A model generated the notes under the pieces. It had not been told where the DNA came from and made no database searches. It was given only the letters and a program-made list of their open reading frames with translations. The position numbers and the translations under genes were made by a program. From NCBI GenBank assembly GCA_019931185.1, contig JAINDK010000010.1, forward strand, positions 61,529-125,528: a stretch of DNA of 64,000 nt, read 5' to 3'. Every line of letters starts with the position of its first letter. Positions within the stretch are counted from its first letter, which is position 1. Below are positions 27,029-41,324 of the stretch, in pieces. This DNA is from Bryobacter sp. CoA8 C33. Its GTDB lineage: Bacteria > Acidobacteriota > Terriglobia > Bryobacterales > Bryobacteraceae.

Positions 27029-27199
27029 CATGTGTCCGAGCCCCTAAGTTCTTTTCTTTTTTTGACGACCTGACAGCGGCTTCCGGAGAGCCGGGGTTTT
27101 AGCCCCCGGGGCCGGGCTCTGTTCCCTGCGGTACCCCACATCAATTTACTGACTGTCACGACTGTACGGCGGCCTGCGGCCGTCGCGAGGTTTGAGAGA
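27029..27199 (+). other. Structured, GC-rich leader before rpoB
   Basis: No gene. Contains a T-rich tract at about 27048-27063 and then a compact fold: CCGGGG (27091-27096) with CCCCGG (27104-27109), flanked by AGAGCC (27087-27092) and GGCTCT (27115-27120) as an alternative outer stem. A further near-perfect hairpin (CGGCGGCC TGC GGCCGTCG) lies just before the ribosome site GAGG. May be involved in autoregulation of rpoB; no known leader RNA family recognised. Confidence 0.4.
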
Positions 27200-30100
27200 A
27201 TGCAACAGACTTCCCCTTCGGTCTATCGGCCGAAACAGCCGATCGAGCGCGTCGATTTTTCCCGCATCAAGTCCACGATACCGATCCCCAACCTCATTGA
27301 GGTGCAGAAGCTCAGCTATGAGCGGTTTCTGCAGATGGATCTTCTGCCGGACGAGCGCGATGAAATCGGCTTGCAAAGCGTCTTCAAGAGCGTGTTTCCG
27401 ATCACGGACTTCCGTGGTTTGTCCCAGTTGGATTTCGTCGATTACGCCATCGGCAACTGGGAGTGCAAGTGCTCCTCGCTGAAGGGTTTGAACCACCTGC
27501 GCAGCGTCTGCCGGCAGTGCGGCGCCACGATCAAGACCGACCCCTTCCATGCCGGGGACGTTCTATGCCACGCCTGTGGCACCTTTAACAAGAACATCGT
27601 AACCTTTTGTAACCGTTGCGGCGACCCGGTCGGGCTGCAGTTGAAGTACGACATCCCGGAGTGCGAAGAGCGCGGCATGACCTTCTCGGCGCCTTTGAAG
27701 GTCACCATCCGACTCACGGTTTACGATAAGGATCCCGACAATCCGGATCCGAAGGCCAAGACGGTTCGCGACATCAAGGAGCAGGAAGTTTTCTTTGGGG
27801 AAATCCCGCTGATGACCCCTAACGGGACCTTCATCATCAACGGTACCGAGCGCGTGATAGTCAGTCAGTTGCATCGCTCGCCCGGCGTGTTTTTTGAGCG
27901 AGTCCCGGCTCAGGGCTATCATCTGGGCAAGATCATCCCTTACCGCGGGTCCTGGGTCGAATTTGAATACGACAACAAGAACTACCTCTTTGTGCGGATC
28001 GACCGGAAACGTAAGTTCTACGGTACTGTGTTTCTGCGAGCGCTGGGCTTCAAGAGCGATGAGCAGATCATCAAGGCCTTCTACACGGAGACGCTTTCGA
28101 AGCTGAGCCTGAAAAAGGGCAAGCTGATGCTGGGCGTCGGCGAAGCCCTCAAGGGACAGAAGCTGTCCTACGCGATCACGAACAAGGCCGGTGACACGGT
28201 TATTGCTCAAGGCAAGAAGATCACGGCGAGCCTGTTCAAGGCCCTCAAGGATCAGAAGATTCATGAGGTGGAAGTGGCTCCGAACGATCTCGAAGGCGCG
28301 CATTTCGCCGCCGATGTCATCGATATGGAGACGGGCGAAATCCTTGCCGAGGCGAATCAAAAACTCACGGAAACGCATTTCTCGAAGTTCCTCGACGCTG
28401 GCATTGAAGGCATCGAAATCTTCTTCCCCGAGCGCGACGAAGTCGGTGTGGTCATCAGCGAAACGATTCGGAAGGACGAGAAGAAGAGCCAGAACGAGAG
28501 CCTGCTCGAGATTTACCGCAAGCTCCGGCCCGGCGACCCGCCGACCATCGACACGGCCACCCAACTGTTCCAGGGCATGTTCTTCGACCCGCGCAAGTAC
28601 GATTTTTCCCGTGTCGGCCGGATGAAGTTCAATATCAAGATCCACGATGACGAGAAGTACGCCCCGGCTGAGTGGCGCACCGAGCAAGAGCAACTGCGCA
28701 AGGAAGGCAAAGCCTCCCTGAGCAATCCGCTCGACCGCCGTGTGCTCGACATTGGCGATTTTATTGCCACGATCAAGTACCTGCTTAAGCTGCGCCGCGG
28801 CATCGGTGCCGTCGACGACATCGATCATTTGGGCAACCGCCGTGTCCGCGCCGTCGGAGAACTGCTCGAGAATCAGTTCCGCATCGGCCTGGTCCGTATG
28901 GAGCGCGCCATCAAGGAAAAGATGAGCGTGTATCAGGAAATGTCGACGGCGATGCCTCACGATCTGGTTAATGCCAAGCCGGTAATGGCCGCTATTCGTG
29001 AGTTTTTCGGCAGTTCGCAGTTATCGCAGTTCATGGACCAGACTAATCCGTTGTCTGAGATCACCCACAAACGGCGTCTCTCGGCACTCGGACCGGGAGG
29101 CCTTTCGCGGGAACGCGCGGGCTTTGAGGTCCGCGACGTGCATACGACACACTATGGCCGCATATGCCCGATCGAAACTCCGGAAGGTCCGAACATCGGG
29201 CTCATTTCGTCGTTGTCCTGTTTTGCCAGGATCAACGACTACGGATTCATCGAGTCGCCTTACCGCCGCGTCGAAAACGGCATCGTAGTCGATGAAGTAA
29301 GAGTCCTCAACCCCGGGGACACGAACTATAAGGTCGGTGACGTGATCAAGCGCGGGGACATGGAGAAGGCCAATAAAGGCCTAGGCAAAGAAAAGCAGTT
29401 GGCCGAGTTCGAGTCCCATTCCGATTACCTCAGTGCCTGGGAAGAGGACAAGTATGTCGTGGCCCAGGCGAATGTACCGCTCGATGCCGCCGGTAAGATT
29501 ACCTCCGAGCTGGTGAATGCCCGCCAGGCTGGCAACTTTGTGCTGAAGACCGTTTCGGAAATTCAGTACATGGACGTCTCGCCGAAGCAACTGGTCTCGG
29601 TTGCCGCCTCGCTCATCCCCTTCCTCGAGAATGACGACGCCAACCGCGCACTCATGGGTTCAAACATGCAACGACAGGCTGTACCGCTGCTGCGCGCCGA
29701 CTCGCCCGTTGTGGGTACGGGCATGGAAAAAGTGACGGCCCGTGATTCCGGCGCGGTTGTGATCTGCCGCCGCTCCGGCGTGGTCGACTCGGTTGACTCC
29801 GAACGCATCATCGTCCGCGTTGACGGCGGGGGCGTGGCGGAAGGACAGATGTCGCGCGAAGTTGGCGCCGATATCTACCCGCTCACCAAATTCAAGCGGT
29901 CGAACCAAAACACCTGTATCAACCAGAAACCGATTGCCTATGTGGGCCAGCGCGTCAAGAAGGGCGACGTGCTCGCCGACGGGCCTTGCACGGATGCCGG
30001 CGAGTTGGCGCTCGGACGTAATGTTCTGGTTGCTTTCATGCCGTGGCGCGGCTACAACTTCGAAGACGCCATCGTCATCAGCGAAAAGATGGTGAAGGAG

Positions 30101-31612
30101 GACTATTACACCTCCATCCACATCGAGGAGTTCGAGATTGAGGCGCGTGATACGAAACTGGGGCCGGAGGAAATCACCCGCGATATCCCCAACATTTCAG
30201 AATCCTTCCTGCGCAACCTCGACGAGAGCGGCATCATCCGGATTGGCGCTACCGTCAAGCCGGGGGACATTCTAGTCGGAAAGGTGACGCCGAAGGGCGA
30301 AACTCAGCTCACTCCTGAAGAAAAACTCCTTCGCGCGATCTTCGGCGAAAAAGCCGGCGATGTTAAGGACGCCTCTCTCTACTGCCCCCCGGGTATCGAG
30401 GGTGTTGTCGTCGACGCCAAGGTTTTCTCGCGCAAAGGCGCTGACCTCGATGAGCGCTCCAAGCTGATTCAGCTCGAGCAGATCCAGCGCCTTGAGCGCA
30501 ATCTGGCCGATGAAAAGCGCATCCTGAACGACGAGCGGGCCAAGCGGCTCGAAGCCATGCTGGGTGGCCGTGTTCTGCAAGCCGACCTGCATGATGAAAA
30601 AACGAACAAGAAGCTGTTGAGCAAAGGCCAGGAGATCAACCGCGAGACGCTCGAGAAGATGCGTTCCCGCGATCTCAAGCGCATGAAGCTCGACAAGAAG
30701 GATCCCCTTCTCAACGAAAAGCTCGATGAGATCGAAGATATGACTTCGCGTCAGATCGCTGTTCTCGAAAAGATCACCGAAGAGAAGAAGGCTAAGCTAA
30801 AGAAAGGCGATGAACTGCCCCCTGGGGTCATCAAGTTGGTCAAGGTCTACATCGCCATGAAGCGCAAGCTCAGCGTGGGCGACAAGATGGCCGGCCGGCA
30901 CGGCAATAAGGGCGTCATTGCCCGCATCGTGCCTGAGGAGGACATGCCCTATCTGCCCGATGGCACCCCGGTTGAGATCGTGCTCAATCCGCTCGGCGTG
31001 CCAAGCCGTATGAACGTTGGCCAGATCCTTGAAACTCACCTTGGTTGGGCCGCCCGCGCCTTGGGCGTCAAGTTCGCTACCCCGGTTTTTGACGGGGCTA
31101 CCGAACGAGACATCAAGGAACAGCTCGCCAAGGCTAACCTGCCTTCTTCCGGCAAGATCCGGCTGACCGACGGCATGACTGGCATGCCGTTTGAACAGCC
31201 GGTCACGGTCGGCTACATTTACATGCTCAAGTTGAGCCATTTGGTCGACGACAAGATCCATGCTCGCAGCATTGGACCGTACTCCCTCATCACCCAGCAG
31301 CCGCTTGGTGGCAAGGCGCAGTTCGGTGGACAGCGCTTCGGTGAAATGGAAGTCTGGGCTCTCGAAGCTTATGGCGCGGCTTACATTCTGCAGGAACTGC
31401 TGACCGCCAAGTCCGATGACGTTTATGGCCGGGCCAAGATCTACGAGGCTATCGTCAAGGGCGAAGCGGCGGCTGAACCCGGCGTACCGGAAAGCTTCAA
31501 TGTGCTCATCCGCGAGTTGCAGTCTCTCTGCCTCGATGTGGAGCTCATGAAGATGAAGAAGGTTTCCGAAGATGAAGACGCTCCGTTGGATACCGCTCTT
31601 GCGGCGGACTAG
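27200..31612 (+). CDS. rpoB: RNA polymerase beta subunit
   Basis: Beta subunit of RNA polymerase, 1470 residues. The rifampicin region is intact ([17 protein letters not shown], then [13 protein letters not shown]), so no classic resistance change is visible. Other hallmarks: [43 protein letters not shown] and [20 protein letters not shown]. Between [10 protein letters not shown] and [12 protein letters not shown], about residues 87-147, sits an extra segment with four cysteine pairs, listed separately. GAGG precedes the ATG. rpoC follows after 27 bases, as in most bacteria. Confidence 0.99.
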   Translation: MQQTSPSVYRPKQPIERVDFSRIKSTIPIPNLIEVQKLSYERFLQMDLLPDERDEIGLQSVFKSVFPITDFRGLSQLDFVDYAIGNWECKCSSLKGLNHLRSVCRQCGATIKTDPFHAGDVLCHACGTFNKNIVTFCNRCGDPVGLQLKYDIPECEERGMTFSAPLKVTIRLTVYDKDPDNPDPKAKTVRDIKEQEVFFGEIPLMTPNGTFIINGTERVIVSQLHRSPGVFFERVPAQGYHLGKIIPYRGSWVEFEYDNKNYLFVRIDRKRKFYGTVFLRALGFKSDEQIIKAFYTETLSKLSLKKGKLMLGVGEALKGQKLSYAITNKAGDTVIAQGKKITASLFKALKDQKIHEVEVAPNDLEGAHFAADVIDMETGEILAEANQKLTETHFSKFLDAGIEGIEIFFPERDEVGVVISETIRKDEKKSQNESLLEIYRKLRPGDPPTIDTATQLFQGMFFDPRKYDFSRVGRMKFNIKIHDDEKYAPAEWRTEQEQLRKEGKASLSNPLDRRVLDIGDFIATIKYLLKLRRGIGAVDDIDHLGNRRVRAVGELLENQFRIGLVRMERAIKEKMSVYQEMSTAMPHDLVNAKPVMAAIREFFGSSQLSQFMDQTNPLSEITHKRRLSALGPGGLSRERAGFEVRDVHTTHYGRICPIETPEGPNIGLISSLSCFARINDYGFIESPYRRVENGIVVDEVRVLNPGDTNYKVGDVIKRGDMEKANKGLGKEKQLAEFESHSDYLSAWEEDKYVVAQANVPLDAAGKITSELVNARQAGNFVLKTVSEIQYMDVSPKQLVSVAASLIPFLENDDANRALMGSNMQRQAVPLLRADSPVVGTGMEKVTARDSGAVVICRRSGVVDSVDSERIIVRVDGGGVAEGQMSREVGADIYPLTKFKRSNQNTCINQKPIAYVGQRVKKGDVLADGPCTDAGELALGRNVLVAFMPWRGYNFEDAIVISEKMVKEDYYTSIHIEEFEIEARDTKLGPEEITRDIPNISESFLRNLDESGIIRIGATVKPGDILVGKVTPKGETQLTPEEKLLRAIFGEKAGDVKDASLYCPPGIEGVVVDAKVFSRKGADLDERSKLIQLEQIQRLERNLADEKRILNDERAKRLEAMLGGRVLQADLHDEKTNKKLLSKGQEINRETLEKMRSRDLKRMKLDKKDPLLNEKLDEIEDMTSRQIAVLEKITEEKKAKLKKGDELPPGVIKLVKVYIAMKRKLSVGDKMAGRHGNKGVIARIVPEEDMPYLPDGTPVEIVLNPLGVPSRMNVGQILETHLGWAARALGVKFATPVFDGATERDIKEQLAKANLPSSGKIRLTDGMTGMPFEQPVTVGYIYMLKLSHLVDDKIHARSIGPYSLITQQPLGGKAQFGGQRFGEMEVWALEAYGAAYILQELLTAKSDDVYGRAKIYEAIVKGEAAAEPGVPESFNVLIRELQSLCLDVELMKMKKVSEDEDAPLDTALAAD
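27458..27640 (+). other. Zinc-ribbon-like insertion inside RpoB
   Basis: About 60 residues in the N-terminal part of RpoB that are absent from the E. coli protein as I know it. Cysteines lie at residues 89, 91 (CKC), 104, 107 (CRQC), 123, 126 (CHAC) and 137, 140 (CNRC), which fits two zinc ribbons. The flanking sequence is collinear with normal RpoB, so this is an in-frame insertion and not a fusion. I believe it is a lineage trait of Acidobacteria relatives, but I could not check. Confidence 0.75.
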
Positions 31613-31639
31613 TTGAAAGCACGAGAGGAGAAATAAAGC

Positions 31640-35887
<4,248 letters not shown>

Positions 35888-35910
35888 CCCGAATTCCTGA
35901 ATTCCTCATC

Positions 35911-35949
35911 GCCAAACCGCCGGACGCAAAGCCGGCGGTTTGGCTTTTT
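35911..35949 (+). terminator. Factor-independent terminator after rpoC
   Basis: GCCAAACCGCCGG (35911-35923) pairs perfectly with CCGGCGGTTTGGC (35932-35944) around an 8-base loop, directly followed by TTTTT. A textbook intrinsic terminator 23 bases after the rpoC stop. Confidence 0.95.
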
Positions 35950-36001
35950 CCGCTCCCCCAAACGGGGCTTCCCACCCCATTCGTTATCCTGGAGATTACT
36001 A

Positions 36002-37669
36002 ATGAGTGATAGACCTTCGAACTTTATCCGTGACATGATCCTCGCCGACAATGAGAGTGGCAAACACGGCGGCCGCGTTCACACCCGCTTTCCTCCCGAG
36101 CCCAATGGATATCTGCACGTCGGCCACGCCAAGAGCATCACCATCAACTTCGGTCTCGCCGCGGAATTCGGCGGCATGTGCAACCTTCGGTTCGACGACA
36201 CCAATCCCACCAAGGAAGAAACCGAGTACGTAGACTCGATCATTGAGGACGTCAAGTGGCTGGGCGGTGATTTTGGCGGCCGCATCTTCTATGCCTCCGA
36301 CTACTTCGGTCAGCTCTTTGAGTGGGCCAAACAACTGATCCGCGACGGCAAAGCCTATGTTTGCGACCTCACGCCCGAACAGGTGCGCCAAACCCGCGGC
36401 ACACTGACCGAGCCCGGTCAGAACAGCCCCTATCGCGACCGCGGTGTTGCTGAAAATCTCGACCTTTTCGAGCGCATGAAGGCCGGCGAGTTTCCCGACG
36501 GTTCGAAAACCCTGCGGGCGAAGATCGACATGGCCTCCCCGAATTTGAACTTCCGGGATCCGGTTATGTACCGGATTCTACATGCCGAACACCACCGCAC
36601 CGGCAATCAATGGTGCATTTATCCAATGTACGACTGGGCTCATGGGCAATCGGATTCGATCGAAGGCATTACGCATTCCATTTGCACTCTTGAGTTCGAA
36701 GACCATCGCCCCCTCTACGACTGGTACGTCCAACAACTTGGGATCTTCGCTCCGCGCCAGATCGAATTCGACCGCTTGAACCTCACCTACACCATGATGA
36801 GCAAGCGCAAGCTCCTGCAACTCGTCCAGCAGAAGTTGGTCGCTGGCTGGGATGATCCCCGCATGCCCACTATCTCCGGGATGCGCCGGCGCGGGTACAC
36901 TCCCGAGGGCTTGCGCAACTTCGCGCTCAATCTCGGCGTGTCAAAGACCAACGGCATCACTGAATTCGAAAAGCTCGAATTCCACATTCGCGAAGATCTG
37001 AATCGAACCGCCCGTCGGGCCATGGCCGTGCTTCGTCCACTCAAGCTCATCATCGACAATTATCCGGAGGGCGAGGTTGAGTGGATGGATGCCTGCAATT
37101 ACCCCGACAACGACAGCGACCTTCGCCAGGTGCCCTTCACCCGCGAACTCTGGATCGAACGGGAAGACTTCGAGGAAGTGCCGCCCAAGGGTTATTTCCG
37201 CCTCTACCCAGGCAACGAAGTGCGGCTTCGCTGGGGCTTCTTCGTCAAGTGCACCGGCGTTGATAAGGATGAATTGGGCCAGGTCACGGCCATCCATTGC
37301 ACTTACGATCCGCTCTCGCGGGGCGGCAATTCCCCCGATGGCCGCAAGGTCAAATCCACGATCCACTGGGTCAGCGCAAACCATGCACTCCCGGCCGAAG
37401 TCCGCCTTTACGATAAGCTCTTCACCCGGGAAGATCCGAACGATGCGCCTGAGGGCCAGGACTTCACGGCGAACCTGAATCCGAACTCCCTTCAGGTCGT
37501 CCAAGCCTGGATCGAGCCGGCGCTTGCGGCGGCTTCAGCCGGTGACCGCTTCCAGTTCGAACGTCTCGCCTACTTCTGCGTGGACAAGGACAGCACACCC
37601 TCCCGCCCTGTCTTTAACCGGACGGTCGAGTTGCGCGATAGCTGGGGCAAAACACAGAAAAAGACTTGA
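36002..37669 (+). CDS. glnS: Glutaminyl-tRNA synthetase
   Basis: Class I synthetase of 555 residues charging tRNA-Gln. Class I signatures: HVGHAKS (HIGH) in the Rossmann fold near residue 40, and MMSKRKL (KMSKS). [14 protein letters not shown] and [11 protein letters not shown] are specific to the GlnRS/GluRS group; the C-terminal beta-barrel anticodon domains (about 340-545) with [11 protein letters not shown] mark GlnRS. TGGAG lies before the ATG. It stands alone between the rpoC terminator and a convergent operon. Confidence 0.97.
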   Translation: MSDRPSNFIRDMILADNESGKHGGRVHTRFPPEPNGYLHVGHAKSITINFGLAAEFGGMCNLRFDDTNPTKEETEYVDSIIEDVKWLGGDFGGRIFYASDYFGQLFEWAKQLIRDGKAYVCDLTPEQVRQTRGTLTEPGQNSPYRDRGVAENLDLFERMKAGEFPDGSKTLRAKIDMASPNLNFRDPVMYRILHAEHHRTGNQWCIYPMYDWAHGQSDSIEGITHSICTLEFEDHRPLYDWYVQQLGIFAPRQIEFDRLNLTYTMMSKRKLLQLVQQKLVAGWDDPRMPTISGMRRRGYTPEGLRNFALNLGVSKTNGITEFEKLEFHIREDLNRTARRAMAVLRPLKLIIDNYPEGEVEWMDACNYPDNDSDLRQVPFTRELWIEREDFEEVPPKGYFRLYPGNEVRLRWGFFVKCTGVDKDELGQVTAIHCTYDPLSRGGNSPDGRKVKSTIHWVSANHALPAEVRLYDKLFTREDPNDAPEGQDFTANLNPNSLQVVQAWIEPALAAASAGDRFQFERLAYFCVDKDSTPSRPVFNRTVELRDSWGKTQKKT

Positions 37670-37685
37670 GGTGCTGAGAGCCGGC

Positions 37686-38702
37686 TTAGGCCTTATGTGC
37701 GTCGTGCAGCGAGGCCAAGCCCTCCTCAATCTTGTCGTTCACGCGATTGGAAGCATATTCGGCCGCAACGCGGATTGCGTTCCGGATCGCGTTCGCGTTC
37801 GAGCGGCCATGGCAGATAATGCAATTCCCCTTCACTCCCAATAGCGGGGCTCCCCCGTACTCGGAATAATCGGTCCGCTTCTTTAGCTCCATAAAACCAT
37901 TCTTGGCCAGTACCGCCCCCACCTGCCGCACAATCGTGGAATTCAGGCTCTCCTTCATCATGTGCTTGAAGACCTCAATCAGGCCTTCGCTCACCTTGAG
38001 CGCGACATTGCCAATGAAACCGTCACACACGATCACGTCGGCGAGACCCGTATATAGGTCCCGCCCTTCCACGTTGCCGATAAAGTGCAGCGGCAGTTGC
38101 TTCAGCAGGGGCGTGGTCGCATGAGTCAGCGAGTTGCCTTTATGTTCTTCCTCGCCGATCGACAATAGACCCACGCGGGGCCGGTGGATGTCGAAAATGG
38201 CACGGCTATAGACATTGCCCATAAACGCGAACTGCGCCAGCATCTCCGGCGTCGCATCGACGTTGGCGCCTACATCGACCAGCACGGTGGGGGTTCCTTT
38301 TAGCGTCGGGAAAGCCGTCGCTAAAGCAGGCCGTTCCACGCCCCGGATCATCCCTTGGACTGTTTTCGCCGTCGCCATGACCGCGCCAGTGTTTCCCGCT
38401 GATACAATCCCCGCTGCTTGCCCATCGCGCACCAGCCGACAGGCTACCCTCACGGAGGAATCCTTCTTGGCTCGCATCGCCTTGGCCGCGGAGTCCTCCA
38501 TCGTGATCACTTCGCTGGCATGAACAATTTCAATCGGCAACTGACTCCAGTTGCCCTGCAGATTCAGTTCCTCGCGGATAATGTTTTCGCGACCAACCAG
38601 AATTACGCCGACTGGCAGCGTCTTTACCGCCCGGATGGCGCCTTCGACTTCGCTCTTGGGAGCATGATCACCTCCCATCGCATCGACGGCAATTTTAATC
38701 AT
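37686..38702 (-). CDS. plsX: Phosphate acyltransferase PlsX
   Basis: Acyl-ACP:phosphate acyltransferase of 338 residues making acyl-phosphate for membrane phospholipid synthesis. Starts [15 protein letters not shown], the family signature, with [37 protein letters not shown] and [12 protein letters not shown]. Last gene of the yceD-rpmF-plsX operon, a conserved arrangement linking lipid synthesis with ribosome production. Confidence 0.97.
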   Translation of the reverse strand: MIKIAVDAMGGDHAPKSEVEGAIRAVKTLPVGVILVGRENIIREELNLQGNWSQLPIEIVHASEVITMEDSAAKAMRAKKDSSVRVACRLVRDGQAAGIVSAGNTGAVMATAKTVQGMIRGVERPALATAFPTLKGTPTVLVDVGANVDATPEMLAQFAFMGNVYSRAIFDIHRPRVGLLSIGEEEHKGNSLTHATTPLLKQLPLHFIGNVEGRDLYTGLADVIVCDGFIGNVALKVSEGLIEVFKHMMKESLNSTIVRQVGAVLAKNGFMELKKRTDYSEYGGAPLLGVKGNCIICHGRSNANAIRNAIRVAAEYASNRVNDKIEEGLASLHDAHKA

Positions 38703-38720
38703 CGGCCTTGGGGGCGCAGC

Positions 38721-38903
38721 TTAGTACTTCTCGACTTCGACGACAGCGCGGCCCTTATAAAAGCCGCAGGCGGGGCATGCTCGATGGGGCAGCTTCGTAG
38801 CTCCACAGTTCGAGCATTCACTGCCGATGGCGCGAGCTAGGCCGTCGTGGGCTCGCCTCGTGGAGGTGCGGCGCTTCGAGTGGCGGCGTTTTGGATTAGG
38901 CAT
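38721..38903 (-). CDS. rpmF: Ribosomal protein bL32
   Basis: 60-residue ribosomal protein of the large subunit. Starts MPNPKRRHSKRRTSTRRAHD and carries a zinc ribbon (CSNCG and CPACG). This is the C+ type of L32, needing zinc. Lies between yceD and plsX with 17-18 base gaps. Confidence 0.97.
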   Translation of the reverse strand: MPNPKRRHSKRRTSTRRAHDGLARAIGSECSNCGATKLPHRACPACGFYKGRAVVEVEKY

Positions 38904-38919
38904 GGTAGGTTCCTTCTCT

Positions 38920-39447
38920 CTATTTCTTTAACTTCAAATCTTCGAGAACACTCCAGCGCGGGTCGGCGCTTTGCATCCGGCACCCACACGGTCGCTCATT
39001 CCAGTTCTCACCGCAGGCCGGACACAGTCCCTGGCAGTCCTCGCGGCATACTCTTCGCATCGGCAGCGCCAAAAGCACCTGCTCCCGCAGTATCTCTTCC
39101 AGTTCAAGTCCGGCTCCTTCGTAAAAGCCCAACTCGACTTCCTCATCCTTTAGTCCGGATTCCTCCGGTTGCGTAACTGCTTCCTCCGGAGCGTAGAGCA
39201 GATCGATTTTTTTGTCGATCGGCCAGCGAAAGACGGCAAGGCAGCGGTCACAATTCAGCTCCAAGTCCACATTGAACCGGCCGCTTACACGAATTTCTTC
39301 CAGTGCCGGACGGAATTCAATCGTGACTTCCACCACGAGCGGAGAGGCTTGGCTGAACTCGCTCGTGGAGAAATCAATCTCCCCAGCTGCGAATTCCCGC
39401 TTGATTCGTAGGGGACGCAACTCCATGTCCCTCACGTTTAAGAACAT
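38920..39447 (-). CDS. YceD/DUF177 family protein
   Basis: Protein of 175 residues of the DUF177 family, usually beside rpmF and linked to 23S rRNA processing or accumulation in other bacteria. Seen: LNCDRCLAVFRWPI near the middle and, near the C-terminus, CREDCQGLCPACGENWNERPC, the typical Cys cluster. First gene of the operon; a TATAAT promoter lies just upstream. Confidence 0.88.
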   Translation of the reverse strand: MFLNVRDMELRPLRIKREFAAGEIDFSTSEFSQASPLVVEVTIEFRPALEEIRVSGRFNVDLELNCDRCLAVFRWPIDKKIDLLYAPEEAVTQPEESGLKDEEVELGFYEGAGLELEEILREQVLLALPMRRVCREDCQGLCPACGENWNERPCGCRMQSADPRWSVLEDLKLKK

Positions 39448-39485
39448 CCTGACCTCCTCGCCGCGCGACGAGCCACAAAACCTTA

Positions 39486-39514
39486 ATTATAGCCGAAGGT
39501 CGGTTTCGCTGCAA
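39486..39514 (-). promoter_or_regulatory. Sigma-70-type promoter for yceD-rpmF-plsX
   Basis: On the minus strand TTGCAG (39514-39509), a 17-base spacer and a perfect TATAAT (39491-39486). It lies about 40 bases before the yceD start, pointing at the operon. The -35 matches only moderately. Confidence 0.7.
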
Positions 39515-39556
39515 ATTCGCTTCTCCCACAAATCCTTATCCAGACCCCAGGAGCGC

Positions 39557-40942
39557 TCAATGCCCGGTCTTCAGGCCATGCTTCTTCAACCGGTAGCGCA
39601 GCGTATCGCGGGAGATCCGCAGCAGGCGCGCCGCCTCGCTCTGGTTATCCCCCGCCTTGGCCAAGGCCGACAGCAGCAGGGCTTTTTCCTGGTCCTGCAG
39701 CGCGGGCAGATCGCTCACCGGCGGCGTGCTCGATTCCGCCGCCAGCGGCGCCAGCGCCTGAGCGCCCGGTTGCGTTAGATAGGCCGGTAAGTCCGGCACA
39801 TCGATCATCATCGCCATGGCCATCATCGCCGAATGGCCGATTACGTTCTCCAATTCGCGCACATTCCCGGGCCAGCTGTGCCGCGACAGCACCATCTGCG
39901 CCCGGTTTGTGATACCCAGGATCTTCTTGTCGTAAAGGCGCGCAAACTTGTCGACAAAGTGCCGGATGAGCAGCCTCAGGTCCCCTTCGCGGTCGCGCAA
40001 TGCAGGAGCTTCCAATTCCACCATTCCCAGGCGGTAAAACAGATCTTCGCGGAAGCCTCCCTTAGCGATCTTCTCGCGTAAATTCTGGTGTGTCGCCGCG
40101 ATGACCCGTACATTCACCTTGCGCGTCTGCAGGCTCCCGAGCCGCTGCACTTCCTGGTTCTGCAGCGCCCGCAGCAGTTTCGCTTGCGTCGCCAGCGGCA
40201 TGTCTCCAATCTCATCGAGAAACAGCACCCCCTCGTGCGCATGCTCAAACAAACCCATTTTGTCGCTCGCCGCTCCCGTGAACGCTCCCCGGACATGGCC
40301 AAATAACTCGCTCTCAAACAATGTTTCGACCACCGCCGAGCAATTCAGCGCTACGAAATTCCCCCGCCGTGACGGACTCATCTGGTGCAAGGCGCGCGCG
40401 ATCAGTTCTTTGCCCGTACCCGTCTGTCCGGTCACCAGAACGCTGCGAAAGTGCGGGGCAATCCGGCGGATCCGGGAGAACAACTCCCACATCGCTGAAC
40501 TGTTGCCCACCATCCCCTCAAAGGCTGAACTGGCCGCCAGCGTCGCCTCCATCTCCTGGGCCCGCATCGCTATCTGGTGCCGCTCGGCCAGCGCCCCCAC
40601 TTTTTGCCGCAACAGCGCCGGGCTCACCGGTTTGTTCAGATAATCGGCCGCGCCCTTGCGAATTGCCTCCACCGCGCTCTCTGTCGTGTAGTGCGCCGTG
40701 ACCAGCACGACGTCAATTGCCGGGTCAAACTCCATTACCCGCTCCAGTAAATCCATGCCGCTCATGCCCGGCATCATCAGGTCGGTCACGACAATTTGCG
40801 GGTGCTCGGAGAGAATGTGATCAAGCGCTGCCTCGGGATTGTCGAAGGCGCGAACGGTAATGCCTTCGGTTCCAAGCGTGTCCGACAGCAGCTCTAGGCT
40901 GGCTGGATTATCGTCAATTAAAGTAATGCTAACAGAGGCCAT
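39557..40942 (-). CDS. NtrC-type sigma-54-dependent response regulator
   Basis: Transcription activator of about 461 residues. Receiver domain at residues 1-120 (LIDDNPASLELL; phosphorylated Asp in VTDLMMPGMSG). AAA+ domain at about 140-375: Walker A GQTGTGKELIARAL, an intact sigma-54 contact loop GAFTGA, and Walker B-type FLDEIGD. C-terminal Fis-type helix-turn-helix with SEAARLLRISRDTLRYRLKKHG. The start is ATG at 40942 (TTG at 40948 also possible). Last of the long minus-strand operon that begins with the cbb3 oxidase, so it very likely controls it or related respiratory genes. Confidence 0.93.
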   Translation of the reverse strand: MASVSITLIDDNPASLELLSDTLGTEGITVRAFDNPEAALDHILSEHPQIVVTDLMMPGMSGMDLLERVMEFDPAIDVVLVTAHYTTESAVEAIRKGAADYLNKPVSPALLRQKVGALAERHQIAMRAQEMEATLAASSAFEGMVGNSSAMWELFSRIRRIAPHFRSVLVTGQTGTGKELIARALHQMSPSRRGNFVALNCSAVVETLFESELFGHVRGAFTGAASDKMGLFEHAHEGVLFLDEIGDMPLATQAKLLRALQNQEVQRLGSLQTRKVNVRVIAATHQNLREKIAKGGFREDLFYRLGMVELEAPALRDREGDLRLLIRHFVDKFARLYDKKILGITNRAQMVLSRHSWPGNVRELENVIGHSAMMAMAMMIDVPDLPAYLTQPGAQALAPLAAESSTPPVSDLPALQDQEKALLLSALAKAGDNQSEAARLLRISRDTLRYRLKKHGLKTGH

Positions 40943-40958
40943 CGTCAAGTTAAGCCGC

Positions 40959-41324
40959 CTATAACAGTCTACTCACTACTCCAATCAACTGCTTGAGCCC
41001 AACTGGTTTGGTGACGTATGCCTTGAACCCTGCCGCCTCTCCCCGCATCCGCTCTCCCGTCATCGCATATGCCGTCACTGCCACTACCGGAATGTGGCGC
41101 AATTCCTCATCGGCCATCACCCGTTCGAGCACTTCGTAGCCATTCAAGCCAGGCATCTGTATGTCCAGCAGAACGAGTTCCGGCCGCTCGCTCTTCATGA
41201 CCAGCAACGCTTGTTCTCCGTCCGCCGCTTCCAATACCGTGTGGCCGGCATACTCAAGCCCGGTCTTGAGAAGCTCGCGGTTGCTGGCCTTGTCGTCGAC
41301 GATGAGCAGCCTCGCCACAGTCAA
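40959..41324 (-). CDS. Single-domain response regulator (CheY-like)
   Basis: Receiver domain alone, 121 residues: LLIVDDKASNRELL, phosphorylated Asp in LVLLDIQMPGLNG, Thr/Lys switch residues in VVAVTAYAM and YVTKPVG. It overlaps the hybrid kinase stop (ATGA) and precedes the NtrC-type gene, so it probably carries phosphate between them, as in a phosphorelay, or tunes the kinase. Confidence 0.92.
   Translation of the reverse strand: MTVARLLIVDDKASNRELLKTGLEYAGHTVLEAADGEQALLVMKSERPELVLLDIQMPGLNGYEVLERVMADEELRHIPVVAVTAYAMTGERMRGEAAGFKAYVTKPVGLKQLIGVVSRLL

Noticed and set aside
27563..28960. Minus-strand open frame of 465 codons inside rpoB
   Set aside because: Shadow of rpoB; codon-complement artefact of GC-rich coding DNA.
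35891..35907. Short direct repeat GAATTCCT twice after rpoC
   Set aside because: Only 8 bases, two copies; no role visible beside the strong terminator.
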